NCBI RefSeq assembly: GCF_006007965.1
Contig: NZ_CP040748.1
Span: forward strand, 62,001 to 126,000
DNA from: Nocardioides jishulii
GTDB taxonomy: Bacteria > Actinomycetota > Actinomycetes > Propionibacteriales > Nocardioidaceae
Direction: 5' to 3'
DNA length: 64,000 nucleotides
Made by a program: the position numbers and the translations under genes. Below the pieces are notes generated by a model, which made no database searches, was not told the DNA's origin, and saw nothing but the letters and a program-made list of their open reading frames with translations. Position 1 is the first letter of the stretch; each line of letters begins with the position of its first letter. Positions 43,075 to 51,250 of the stretch are shown here, one piece after another.

Positions 43075-43500
43075 ATGAGCGACTCTCACCTCCTCGGGCG
43101 TCTCACCGGTGGTCCCTTCTGGCAGCTGGTGCGACCCGTGATGGGCCCGGACGAGGAGGCGGTCCACTTCGCGCAGCTGCGGTGCGCCCAGGGGACCGAG
43201 GAGATGTCCGGGGTGCTCTTCCTCACCACCACCCAGCTGATCTGGCGCACCATCGACCCCCGCAAGCCCGAGGGCGCGGCCTACGAGGTGGCGCTCGGCG
43301 ACGTCCTGGGCGTGGAGCAACCGGCCAGGACGGCGGCCTTCCACGCCTTCAGGATCGTCACCGAGGACGACGGTCTCCCCGTCGACACCTACTTCTTCCC
43401 CCAGCACCGCACCGACGTCGACAAGCTGCTCTGCCGCGAGATGTACGACGCCGTCCACGGTGGCTGGACCGAGCACCGCACCATGCGTTTCAGCGCCTGA
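43075..43500 (+). CDS. hypothetical protein, possible PH-like fold
   Basis: 141 aa, soluble. Strand-rich: GVLFLTTTQLIWRTID, YEVALGDVLGVEQ, HAFRIVTEDD, then a C-terminal helix with DKLLCREMYDAV. This order (strands then one helix) is that of GRAM/PH-like domains, but similarity is only structural by eye. Single gene between a SRPBCC gene and a diesterase. Confidence 0.6.
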   Translation: MSDSHLLGRLTGGPFWQLVRPVMGPDEEAVHFAQLRCAQGTEEMSGVLFLTTTQLIWRTIDPRKPEGAAYEVALGDVLGVEQPARTAAFHAFRIVTEDDGLPVDTYFFPQHRTDVDKLLCREMYDAVHGGWTEHRTMRFSA

Positions 43501-43560
43501 CGCGACCCGCGCCGACCTGTCGAACCGGTAGGACCCTGGGACCTTGCTGCCCGCGTGCGT

Positions 43561-43566
43561 CACAAT
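43561..43566 (+). promoter_or_regulatory. -10 element of diesterase gene
   Basis: CACAAT ends 6 bases before ATG 43573. Confidence 0.45.
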
Positions 43567-43572
43567 CGAGGC

Positions 43573-44350
43573 ATGAGACCGCAGGTCGTCGCGCACCGCG
43601 GCGCCAGCCACGAGAAGGCCGAGCACACGCTCGGTGCCTATGTGACCGCCCTCGACATGGGAGCCGAGGCGCTCGAGTGCGACGTACGCCTGACCGCCGA
43701 CGGACACCTCGTGTGCGTGCACGACCGCGACGTGCGGCGTACGACCGAGAGTCGCGGCCGGGTCTCGACCATGAAGCTCGATGAGCTGAGCCAGCTCGAC
43801 TTCGCGTCGTGGAAGAACCCGTGGGGCGACCTCGACGACGAGGCGCCCGACCTCGCCGACGACCACCGCCGGGTGCTGACCCTGCGCCGACTCTTCGAGA
43901 CCGTGCGCGACTACGACCGGCCGGTCGAGATCGCCGTCGAGACCAAGCACCCGGTGCGCTACGGAGGACTGGTCGAACGCCGTCTCGTGTCGCTGCTCCG
44001 CGACTTCGGCTGGGACACCAAGGGCACGCCGGTCCGGGTGATGTCGTTCTCGTGGACCGCCCTGCAGCGTGTGGAGCGGGCCGCCCCCGACGTGCCCCTG
44101 GTCCAGCTCATCGACAAGGCGCCGCTGTGGCCGATGCTGCGTCGCGTCATCGGCCCCGACTGGATCGTGGGACCGGGCATCGACGAGCTGCGTGCACACC
44201 CCGGCCTGGCCCGGCGTCTGGTCGAGCGGACGCGACATCCACGTGTGGACCGTCAACTCCCGGGCCGACCTCGAGTTCTGCCAGAGCCTGGGCGTCAAGG
44301 CCGTGATCTCCGACCGGCCGGGATACATGCTGGAGCTCCTCGACGGGTAG
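43573..44350 (+). pseudogene. glycerophosphodiester phosphodiesterase, frame change near 44225
   Basis: The first part reads VAHRGASHEKAEHTLGAY with GDPD catalytic residues (HRG, then ECDV and HD in VCVHDRDV) and runs normally to LARRLVER. The conserved end, IHVWTVNSRADLEFCQSLG and ISDRPGYMLELLDG, lies in the next frame and stops at TAG 44348-44350. One extra base (or two missing) around 44225-44232 explains this. Without the change the product would be about 258 aa, normal for the family. Either a genuine mutation or a sequence error. Confidence 0.85.
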
Positions 44351-44353
44351 GTT
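44348..44353 (+). promoter_or_regulatory. -10 element of DUF5926 gene
   Basis: TAGGTT ends 7 bases before ATG 44361 and overlaps the stop codon of the diesterase gene. Confidence 0.45.
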
Positions 44354-44360
44354 CTGCGCC

Positions 44361-45315
44361 ATGGCGAAAGAAGTCCCGCAAGAACCAGTCCGCCCCCGTC
44401 GAGGGCGAGGTCGGCCCTCGCCAGCCCTGCCCCTGTGGCTCGGGCAAGCGCTACAAGGCCTGCCACGGAGCGGCCGGTGGCGCGGCGACGCCGTTCGTCG
44501 CACGCCCCTTCGAGGGCCTGGCCGGCGAGTGCGACCTCATCGCCCTGCGTGAGCTCGTGCCCGCGGCGACCGCCCCGCTGACGCTGGCCGAGGGCGTGCC
44601 CGGCGCCGGCTCGCGCGTCGTACGCCTCAACACCCTGCTCCCGGTGGCCGCGCCCGCGATGGTGCGTGACTCCGGTGAGGTGTGGCTGGGGCTGCAGGTG
44701 CAGCACAACTACGGCGACCCCGCCCGTGACCTCGGTGCTGTGCTCCTGGCCGCGCTGGAGCAGGCGGAGCGAGGCGAGTCCGGCATCGTCGGGCTCACCT
44801 CCGACCCGGGCGAGGGCCCGCGGCTCCAGGACCTCGTCGCCAACACCGAGCTCGACGTGACGGTCCACGACACCTTCGAGTTCTGGGTCTCCGACGTGGC
44901 CGACGCGGGGGAGGACTTCGCCGCCGCGCTGTCCCAGGCCAACGACACGATCCGCCCCACCGCGCGCCTCGAGGGCGTGGAGGCGGCCTACTGGACCAAC
45001 GTCGGCACCAAGGAGCACCTGCGCTGGGTGATGCCGCACGACGAGGACGCGCTGCTCACGGCCCTCGCGCGCCTGCACGCCGCCGGCAAGGACGTGCTGG
45101 TGGAAGGCGCGCGGTTCGTCGGGATGTTCCGTGCCCACGGCCTGCTGACGCCGGTCTGGGACCTCCCCGTCGGGACGGGTGCGGCAGCGCTCGAGGAGCC
45201 GGCGAAGAAGTTCGCCGCCGACCTCAAGACCGCTCTTGCCGACGACTCCGACCTCACCCAGGAGGAGCGCTCGGCACGGGCCGGGCTCGCCAACCGACAG
45301 GTCACGATCCGCTGA
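44361..45315 (+). CDS. DUF5926 SEC-C motif protein, frameshifted at its fourth codon
   Basis: Body of about 315 aa with the SEC-C zinc motif PCPCGSGKRYKACHG near residue 25 and the conserved actinobacterial DUF5926 domain (FEGLAGECDLIALRELVPAA to the end). ATG 44361 is correctly placed after a -10 box, but it reads MAKE instead of the usual MAKKSRK: the DNA has GCGAAAGAAG where GCGAAGAAG is expected, one extra A around 44367-44369. The rest is open to 45315. It is thus either inactivated or affected by an indel error. Function of the family is unknown. Confidence 0.82.
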
Positions 45316-45396
45316 CCGGAAACACGTCTCTCCAATTGGTGAGACTCGCGGCCAGAGGTTGTGCTCGGAACCTCCGGTGACGTAAGTTTCTTCAAG

Positions 45397-45434
45397 CCCG
45401 GTCGTTGTTGTATCCCCCGTCAACAACGGCCGGG
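45397..45434. terminator. 14-bp hairpin before the DUF305 gene
   Basis: Arms CCCGGTCGTTGTTG / CAACAACGGCCGGG pair along 14 positions with one G-T, loop of 10 bases. It lies 82 bases past the DUF5926 stop and 43 before the next GTG. TCTTCC follows. It could end the upstream transcript or act as a leader element of the next gene. Confidence 0.55.
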
Positions 45435-45476
45435 TCTTCCATTTGTCCATGCTTCGGACGACGACTGGAGGATCCC

Positions 45477-46121
45477 GTGCCATTTCCTGTGGTTGCCGCT
45501 CGCCGAGTCGCGCGCCTCGTCTCAGGAGCCGGGATCGCCCTCCTGCTCGCCGTGTCGTCCGCGTGCAGCGAGGACGACGACCCCGCGACGACGCGGAGCG
45601 ACACCCAGCACAACGCTGCCGACGTGGCCTTCGCCCAGACGATGATCCCGCACCACGCCCAGGCGATGACGATGGTCGACCTGCTCCAGGGCCGCCGCGT
45701 CGACCCCGCGGTGGAGACGCTCGGTGAGAAGATCCGCGACGCCCAGGGCCAGGAGATCGAGACCCTGTCGGACTGGCTCGTGGAGTGGGACGAGGAGGTC
45801 CCCGAGACGATGCGCGACCACTCCCACGCCGGTCACGACGGAGCCGACCCGTCCGAGGTGATGGAGCAGATGGGCGCCGACCACGACGACATGCCGGGGA
45901 TGATGTCGGCACAGGACTTCAAGAGCCTGGAGGAGGCCGACGACGCGGCCTTCCAGGACAGGTGGCTCGCCCTGATGATCGAGCACCACGAGGGTGCTCT
46001 GGAGATGGCCGAGACCGAGAGGGAGGAGGGCCGTTTCACGCCGGCCGTCGAGCTCGCAGGTCAGGTCGTCGCGAGCCAGAACGAGGAGATCGAGACGATG
46101 CAGGAGCTGATCGACCCCTGA
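45477..46121 (+). CDS. DUF305 lipoprotein
   Basis: 214 aa. Signal ending in lipobox LAVSSAC. The DUF305 four-helix (ferritin-like) domain shows the two His-His motifs: MIPHHAQAM (about 55) and MIEHHEGALEMA (about 166), plus a Met/His/Asp-rich loop (HSHAGHDG, MGADHDDMPGMM) that suggests metal binding, often copper in related proteins. GTG 45477 has a GGAGG site 8 bases upstream. Confidence 0.88.
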   Translation: MPFPVVAARRVARLVSGAGIALLLAVSSACSEDDDPATTRSDTQHNAADVAFAQTMIPHHAQAMTMVDLLQGRRVDPAVETLGEKIRDAQGQEIETLSDWLVEWDEEVPETMRDHSHAGHDGADPSEVMEQMGADHDDMPGMMSAQDFKSLEEADDAAFQDRWLALMIEHHEGALEMAETEREEGRFTPAVELAGQVVASQNEEIETMQELIDP

Positions 46122-46148
46122 CCCGCCGCCGACCAGTCGCTGGGCCAA

Positions 46149-46760
46149 TCAGGCCAGGAAGACCTCGTACGCGGTGAAGAGCGCCAGGCCGAAGCAGACC
46201 GTCGCGCCGACGTAGTGCAGCACCGACAGCTTGACCTTGGCGAGCAGCACGCGGCCGACGATCACGGCGAGGCCGGAGACGGTGAGCAGGGCGGCCCAGG
46301 CGCCGAGGAAGACCGAGACCGGGTCGTCGTACTTGGCCACCAGCGAGAGGGTCAGGAGCTGCGACAGGTCGCCCCACTCGGCGGCGAAGAGCACCAGGAA
46401 CGACGTCAGGATCACCTTGGCGCCGTGCACCTCACCCCGGGCGGCAGCCTTCTCGGCGAACTCGTCCTCGGTCTCCGTCTCCGCCGCGTCGGCACCACGC
46501 GCCTCGCGCAGCAGCAGCAGTGCGCCGATGAGGAACATCAGCGCGGCCGCACCCTGGACGAGGTCGGCGGGCAGGAACGCGGCCGCCTTGCCCAGCGCCA
46601 CCGCGATGCCGGTCTGCACCGCGAAGGCGAGGCCCACGCCGATCCAGACCAAGAGCGGACGGAAGCGGGTGCTCAGGACGAGCGTCGCGATGAACGTCTT
46701 GTCGGGCAGCTCCACGACGAAGATCGCCGCGAAGGCGAGGGCGATGATGGCGATGTCCAC
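46149..46760 (-). CDS. GDT1/TMEM165 family cation transporter
   Basis: 203 aa, six helices. Both signature motifs are present: VVELPDKTFIATL (about 15-27) and FAAEWGDLSQLLTL (about 124-137), the two acidic sites of the Mn/Ca exporter family. A charged loop (about 85-110) separates the halves. Manganese or calcium export is inferred. GTG 46760 diverges from the next gene with 84 bases between, too little for a yybP-ykoY riboswitch, and none is seen. Confidence 0.9.
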   Translation of the reverse strand: MDIAIIALAFAAIFVVELPDKTFIATLVLSTRFRPLLVWIGVGLAFAVQTGIAVALGKAAAFLPADLVQGAAALMFLIGALLLLREARGADAAETETEDEFAEKAAARGEVHGAKVILTSFLVLFAAEWGDLSQLLTLSLVAKYDDPVSVFLGAWAALLTVSGLAVIVGRVLLAKVKLSVLHYVGATVCFGLALFTAYEVFLA

Positions 46761-46802
46761 CGCCCAACGCTCTCACGGCTGCGCTCGTGTGCCTCAGGTG
46801 CC

Positions 46803-46808
46803 TAGGCT
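46803..46808 (+). promoter_or_regulatory. -10 element of antitoxin-like gene
   Basis: TAGGCT, 36 bases before ATG 46845, leaves a leader with CAGGAGT as ribosome site. Confidence 0.4.
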
Positions 46809-46844
46809 GGGGGAATTCCCATTCGGCTCGAGTCAGGAGTACGC

Positions 46845-47246
46845 ATGTCGTTCGCGGAGAACATCAAGGCGAAGATCAAGGACGTCGATGTCGAGAAGCA
46901 GCTCACCGAGCTCGTCGACGAGGGAGAGAAGCTGGTCGGTGACGCCGTCACCAAGGCCGGCGGGATCGCCCACGACAAGCGTGGCGACGTCGAGGGATGG
47001 CTCAACAAGGCCTCCGGGGCGATCAACGAGAAGACCGAGGCCAAGTACGCCGACAAGGTGAGCAAGGTCCGCGACACCCTGCTGGGCGGCCTCGACAAGC
47101 TGGCGTCCAAGCGGGTCATGAACCCGGTCGCCGAGATCGAGACGCCCGCCAAGCCCGGGACCACCGGCGCGAACGGAGCCACGGGGGCGGCGGGGCAGGC
47201 GGAGTCCGGTGCGGGCGACGGGCCCGAGGGCTCGCCGCTCTCCTGA
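46845..47246 (+). CDS. MT0933/Rv0909-type antitoxin-like protein
   Basis: 133 aa. The start MSFAENIKAKIKDVDVEKQL and the amphipathic GIAHDKRGDVEGWLNKASGAINEKTEAKYADKV-type core match the MT0933 antitoxin-like family of small charged helical proteins. In mycobacteria the partner toxin is a SRPBCC protein encoded next to it; here the next gene is a VOC protein. The C-terminal 45 residues are a Gly/Ala/Thr-rich disordered tail. Confidence 0.8.
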   Translation: MSFAENIKAKIKDVDVEKQLTELVDEGEKLVGDAVTKAGGIAHDKRGDVEGWLNKASGAINEKTEAKYADKVSKVRDTLLGGLDKLASKRVMNPVAEIETPAKPGTTGANGATGAAGQAESGAGDGPEGSPLS

Positions 47247-47370
47247 CCTACCCGGTTGAGGGACTCGTCACTGTCGGAGCCAGCGCGTAGCGTCGGTGGC
47301 GCCGGAGCGGAGGAGGGATCCGCCCGGTGTCACCGCGCATCGACAGCGCATCAACACAGGGAGGGACATC

Positions 47371-47793
47371 ATGGCGAGCAAGCTCAACCCCTACATCAAC
47401 GTCCTCGACGGCCGCGCGCGCCAGGCCGTGGAGTTCTACCAGTCCGTGCTCGGCGGCGAGCTGGAGCTGAGCACCTTCGGCGAGAGCGGCATGGAGGGGC
47501 CCTTCGCCGACCAGGTCATGCACTCCCGGCTGGAGACGCCGGCCGGATACACGTTGATGGTGGCCGACACCCCCGCGGAGATGATGAAGCTCGACGTCGG
47601 CAACAACATCTCCGTCTCCATCGCCGGCGACGCCACCCAGGCCGAGGAGCTCCGCGGCTACTTCACCGGCCTGGCCGAGGGCGGCACGGTCACCGAGCCG
47701 ATGACCATCGCGCCGTGGGGAGACGAGTTCGGCATGCTGACCGACAAGTTCGGCATCAACTGGATGGTCAACATCGCCGGGGTCACGGGCTGA
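47371..47793 (+). CDS. VOC superfamily (PhnB-like) protein
   Basis: 140 aa. Glyoxalase-like fold: LNPYINVLDGRARQAVEFYQSVLGGEL at the start, then GYTLMVADTP and a C-terminal WGDEFGMLTDKFGINWMVN. This is the PhnB/DUF1338-like subgroup of uncertain substrate. ATG 47371 is preceded by GGGAGGGA, and the open frame upstream is unconserved. Confidence 0.9.
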   Translation: MASKLNPYINVLDGRARQAVEFYQSVLGGELELSTFGESGMEGPFADQVMHSRLETPAGYTLMVADTPAEMMKLDVGNNISVSIAGDATQAEELRGYFTGLAEGGTVTEPMTIAPWGDEFGMLTDKFGINWMVNIAGVTG

Positions 47794-47797
47794 GGGA

Positions 47798-47848
47798 GGG
47801 GCCGCATCCTCCGACGCGACGATCCCCTGTCAGGAGGATGTACGCCCC
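47798..47848 (+). terminator. hairpin after the VOC gene
   Basis: Starts 4 bases past the stop. Arms GGGGC / GCCCC and CATCCTCC / GGAGGATG form 13 bp around a short internal loop, with a 20-base apical loop. Confidence 0.65.
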
Positions 47849-47970
47849 GGTGCGGCGGACGTAGCGTGGAGGAAGGATCTCGGGTCGATCCTGCGCGCCC
47901 AGCGGTCACTCGGTCCCCCCGCCGGGTGGCCGCGCCACGTGGTGAAGTGCCGGTTTCACTGTGCCGGTGC

Positions 47971-48561
47971 TCACGAGCCGACCCTGCCGTCGAGGGCCTC
48001 TCGCAGAAGATCGACGTGGCCGCAGTGCCGGGCGTACTCGGTGATCATTCGCAGCATCAGCCAGCGCAGGTTGACGTCCTCGTCCGAGTCGAGGGGGCGG
48101 GCGACGTCGTCGAGGTCGTGCGCGGCGACGATCTGCCGCGAGACCGCGCACTCGGCGCGCCAGAGATCGAGGTCGGCGGCGAAGTCGGCGTCCGGGGGTG
48201 GGTTGAAGTCCGGCTCCCGATCCGTCTCGTCGGCGAACAGGAGGGGGACGTCGCGGCGCTCGAAGTTCTGCTGGAACCACCACCGCTCGACCTGGGCCAG
48301 GTGTCGCACCAGGCCGTGCAGTGACATGGTCGACGGCGGCACCGACCGGAGCCTGCTCTCCCCGTTTCCGATGCCTCGGCACTTCATCTCGACCGTGGCG
48401 CGGTAGTGCTCCAGGTAGGCGGTGAGCGCCTCACGCTCGCCCGCCATCCGCGGGATCCGGGGCCGGTCGTCGTCGGCCCAGATCGGCGCGAAGTCGTCGT
48501 CCGTCAGTCCTGACTCCGGCCGGACCGTGTCCTCGTCGCCCTCATCGCGGGGTGTGCTCAT
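47971..48561 (-). CDS. DinB/DUF664 family protein
   Basis: 196 aa. DUF664-type DinB-like four-helix protein: LHGLVRHLAQVERWWFQ with a His metal ligand, and MITEYARHCGHVDLLREALDG with the HCGHVD metal site. This fold is used by mycothiol- or bacillithiol-dependent enzymes; activity is not known. ATG 48561 has CACAGT six bases upstream. Confidence 0.88.
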   Translation of the reverse strand: MSTPRDEGDEDTVRPESGLTDDDFAPIWADDDRPRIPRMAGEREALTAYLEHYRATVEMKCRGIGNGESRLRSVPPSTMSLHGLVRHLAQVERWWFQQNFERRDVPLLFADETDREPDFNPPPDADFAADLDLWRAECAVSRQIVAAHDLDDVARPLDSDEDVNLRWLMLRMITEYARHCGHVDLLREALDGRVGS

Positions 48562-48567
48562 CCCTTT

Positions 48568-48573
48568 ACTGTG
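48568..48573 (-). promoter_or_regulatory. -10 element of DinB gene
   Basis: CACAGT (minus strand) ends 6 bases before ATG 48561. Confidence 0.4.
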
Positions 48574-48635
48574 GCCGAGCGTCGCCCACCTGTCGAGGGT
48601 CACCGCGGCCTGGGCACTGCGTCCTGCTGCGGTCG

Positions 48636-49292
48636 TCAGCCCGGTGGAGGTGTCGCGGCCTCCAAGGGCTGGGGCCCCGACTTCAGGAGGTGCTGGTGCT
48701 TCCACGCCAGGTGCACGAGCAGCCCGGCGGCCACCGACCCGATCCCCCCGAGCGCGATGTCGCCCAGCGTGTCGGCGTAGCGGTCGACGTTGCCGGAGGT
48801 GCTGAGGAAGGCGTAGTACTCGGCGACCTCCCAGAAGACTGCTGCGGTGACGCCGAAGGCGAGGGAGCGCTCGATCACCTGTCCACGGGTCGCCGTCGGG
48901 GGCAGGGTGAGGAGGATGAACGCCGCGGTCAGCACACCGGTGTTGACGAAGTGCATCACGTCGTCGAAGCGCCGGACGGTGTCGTAGAGGTCCATCCGGT
49001 TGCCGAGCGTGTCGGTGAAGCAGGTACTGGTCACCATCAGGTCCACGAGCCAGGGGAACGTCACCCGGTGGCGCCCGTACACCAACCACGCGGCCGGGAT
49101 CGCGAAGGCCGTCAGCGGGTAGCCGACCGCCCGGGCGCCGGCGCCCTTGCCCTCGAGGTGGCCGAGCTCGGGGTAGTGGATCGCGGTGATCAGCAGGACC
49201 AGCAGCATCACCTTGGCCGCCACGTTGAGGGCGATCACGATGACGGTCCCCGGGGTGGGGGTCGGGACCGAGGCGGTGGTGATGTGGCTCAC
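48636..49292 (-). CDS. DUF2238/YjdF-like integral membrane protein
   Basis: 218 aa from GTG 49292. About five helices. Conserved polar features inside helices: YDTVRRFDDVMHFVNTG, and VFWEVAEYYAFL followed by DRYADTLGDIALGGIGS, the pattern of YjdF/DUF2238 proteins. Function unknown. GTG 49292 is supported by TAGCGT seven bases upstream; an in-frame ATG at 49385 would add a Pro/Arg-rich leader. Confidence 0.75.
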   Translation of the reverse strand: MSHITTASVPTPTPGTVIVIALNVAAKVMLLVLLITAIHYPELGHLEGKGAGARAVGYPLTAFAIPAAWLVYGRHRVTFPWLVDLMVTSTCFTDTLGNRMDLYDTVRRFDDVMHFVNTGVLTAAFILLTLPPTATRGQVIERSLAFGVTAAVFWEVAEYYAFLSTSGNVDRYADTLGDIALGGIGSVAAGLLVHLAWKHQHLLKSGPQPLEAATPPPG

Positions 49293-49299
49293 CCGACCC

Positions 49300-49305
49300 A
49301 CGCTA
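49300..49305 (-). promoter_or_regulatory. -10 element of YjdF-like gene
   Basis: TAGCGT (minus strand) ends 7 bases before GTG 49292. Confidence 0.5.
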
Positions 49306-49421
49306 GCGGGAAGCACGTAGGGCGTTCCTTCGCCTGGTCGCCGCGGAGCGCCCGACGACGACCGGGGCGCCGGATGCTCACGCACCCGACGCCCCGGTCG
49401 TACGGCCGGTCGATGCCGGAG

Positions 49422-50300
49422 TCAGCTGCTGCAGGTGTTGCGGTAGTCAGACACGTCGCCCAGCGTGGAGGGCGAGGGGCCGGGGCAGAGGAACTGCCGG
49501 TAGCGGGTGTCGTCGTCCACGTGGAGCTTGAGCCAGCTGATCGTGGACCAGGCGATCGTGGTGTTCGCGCTGTTGGGCGCGAAGTGGCTGGCGTTGTTGA
49601 GCTCCAGGTATGCCTTGCTCGTCGAGGCCGGGATCGACTGGTAGAACGGGATCGCGTGTGAGCCGGTCGGTGCCACGGAGTCGTTCTCCGCTCCGATGAC
49701 GAGACTGGGCGTACGGATCTCGGGCCACGTCTTGTCGAGGTTCCACGGGGTCAGCCCGATGGTGGCCTTGAGCGACGGCCGGTCCTTGGCCGCCTCGAGC
49801 GTGCCGCCGCCACCCATCGAGTGGCCGATGACGGCGAGCCGGTTGGGATCGATCCGCGAGCGGATCGCCGTGGATGCCCGCTGGGTCAGGTAGTCCAGCG
49901 CCGCCAGGAGCTGGTCGCCGCGCGAGCCGGGCTGATCGAACCGCGACTGCGTGTTGAAGGTGATCACCACGAACCCCTGCGAGGCCAGGCGCGGGCCGAG
50001 CCAGGCGATCGTCGACTCCGAGGCGGTGTAACCGGGCGAGATCGCGACGGCGCCGTACGTGCCCTCACTGGTCGAGGTGGGGTAGGTGACGGTCGCCGAG
50101 CCGAAGCCGGGGGTCGAGAGGTCAGAGACCGACGTCGACGTCACGGCGAACGGGCCGCGGGTGGCCTCGATGCTCGAGCGTGTCGGGTCCGGGCCCCGTT
50201 CGTACGGGCTGTCGGCGGACGCGGCAGGTGCCAGCGTGAGCGCGAGGACGAGGCCCAGCGAGGAGGCCAGGGCGCTCAGGAGGTGGGACGGTCTTTTCAT
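49422..50300 (-). CDS. secreted cutinase / polyester (PET) hydrolase-like enzyme
   Basis: 292 aa. Signal peptide ends at [13 protein letters not shown]. The mature part is collinear with Thermobifida cutinases (TfCut2 type) that hydrolyse cutin and polyethylene terephthalate. Catalytic triad Ser161 (GHSMG), Asp207 (GAENDSVAP) and His239 (NASHFAPN); oxyanion residues Tyr91 (SPGYT) and Met162; substrate-clamp Trp186 (LTPWNL); C-terminal disulfide Cys272-Cys290. Length (263 aa mature) fits. ATG 50300 has GGAG eight bases upstream. It stands alone; PET activity is an inference from family. Confidence 0.93.
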   Translation of the reverse strand: MKRPSHLLSALASSLGLVLALTLAPAASADSPYERGPDPTRSSIEATRGPFAVTSTSVSDLSTPGFGSATVTYPTSTSEGTYGAVAISPGYTASESTIAWLGPRLASQGFVVITFNTQSRFDQPGSRGDQLLAALDYLTQRASTAIRSRIDPNRLAVIGHSMGGGGTLEAAKDRPSLKATIGLTPWNLDKTWPEIRTPSLVIGAENDSVAPTGSHAIPFYQSIPASTSKAYLELNNASHFAPNSANTTIAWSTISWLKLHVDDDTRYRQFLCPGPSPSTLGDVSDYRNTCSS

Positions 50301-50461
50301 GGGCTTGTCTCCGAGAAGGACGTGGGCCTCGGGCGGCAAGGGCTCCCACCGCTGGCCCGTCAATGTGACGTGATTCACGCTAAGAGGGCCTCAGGTGTCA
50401 CACCATGTGCGCAGTGCCCACATTCGCTGTGCGCTCCGCCTCCCGAGCGCAGGCACGCCAA

Positions 50462-50517
50462 AACTGGCGCGTTGATGGGGCGCCGTCGCGGGGTGTTGGC
50501 CCATCAACCCGACAGTT
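50462..50517 (-). terminator. intrinsic terminator of XRE gene
   Basis: Stem of GTTGATGGG / CCCATCAAC (9 bp) plus AACTG / CAGTT (5 bp) across a 4-base internal loop. On the minus strand it begins 17 bases past the stop and is followed by TTTT. Confidence 0.75.
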
Positions 50518-50533
50518 ACGGGGGTCGCCGACC

Positions 50534-51106
50534 TCAGAGGCGGTAGGGCGCCCGGCGCAGGACGTCATCACCCAGCACAAGCCGACGTCCGGTGAACGTC
50601 TCGTCCGGCGGTCGGCGGGTGAGCGTGGTGTCGGTGACCCGGACCAGCAGCTGCTGACCCCGCTGTTCGACGAGGAAGAACCCGGCGAAGTCGGAGAGTT
50701 GCTCGTGGGCCCCGACGACGCCCGGCTGGACGAGCAGGTCGAGCCAGAACCGCCAGCCCCGCAGCCGCTTGCTGCGGACCAGCGGCTGCACCACGTCGGC
50801 GTCCGGGAACGCGGCGCGCACGGCCGCGTCGAAGCGGTGCCGTGCCGGCTTCTCGACCCGGTACGACCGGGCGTCGATCTCCTCGGTCACCGCGCCCGGT
50901 CCGCTGACCAGGTCGTCGCGCAGGAGGTCGTCGACGGTGATGCCGAACAATGCGGCGAGCGCCTGGAGGTTCACCACGTCGGGGATGCCGCGGTCGGCCT
51001 CCCACTTGGTCACCGCCTGGCGCGAGACACTCAACTTCTCCGCCATCTCCTGCTGCGTCAGACCGGCTGCGGTCCGTCCTGCCCGGATCTTCTGCCCGAG
51101 GGTCAT
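50534..51106 (-). CDS. XRE-family regulator with unassigned C-terminal domain
   Basis: 190 aa. N-terminal Cro/CI helix-turn-helix: TLGQKIRAGRTAAGLTQQEMAEKLSV and SRQAVTKWEADRGIPDVVNL. The C-terminal 110 residues (RHRFDAAVRAAFPDADVVQPL, WRFWLDLLVQPG, FAGFFLVEQ) are globular and unassigned, with no membrane helix. ATG 51106 has AGGAG five bases upstream. Target unknown; no palindrome was identified at its promoter. Confidence 0.85.
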   Translation of the reverse strand: MTLGQKIRAGRTAAGLTQQEMAEKLSVSRQAVTKWEADRGIPDVVNLQALAALFGITVDDLLRDDLVSGPGAVTEEIDARSYRVEKPARHRFDAAVRAAFPDADVVQPLVRSKRLRGWRFWLDLLVQPGVVGAHEQLSDFAGFFLVEQRGQQLLVRVTDTTLTRRPPDETFTGRRLVLGDDVLRRAPYRL

Positions 51107-51250
51107 GTCACTCCTGTCGTGGTGTCGGCAGGCCTTCCCCCGAGGCCGTTCCGACGCTAACCCGCGGTATCCCTCGATGTGGCCCACAGGCGCCGAACGG
51201 GCGCGCTACTCCTCGTAGCGCGCCTGTTTCCGCAGGTCAGCGGCCGTGTC

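Noticed and set aside
43555..45315. 586-aa fusion of diesterase and SEC-C protein
   Set aside because: It arises because both genes carry a +1 change; the linking segment reads the diesterase end and DUF5926 start out of frame.
42379..45912. 1177-codon minus-strand frame
   Set aside because: Spans six plus-strand genes and is low-complexity.
46761..46844. yybP-ykoY manganese riboswitch before the GDT1 gene
   Set aside because: Only 84 bases separate the divergent genes and no matching structure is seen.
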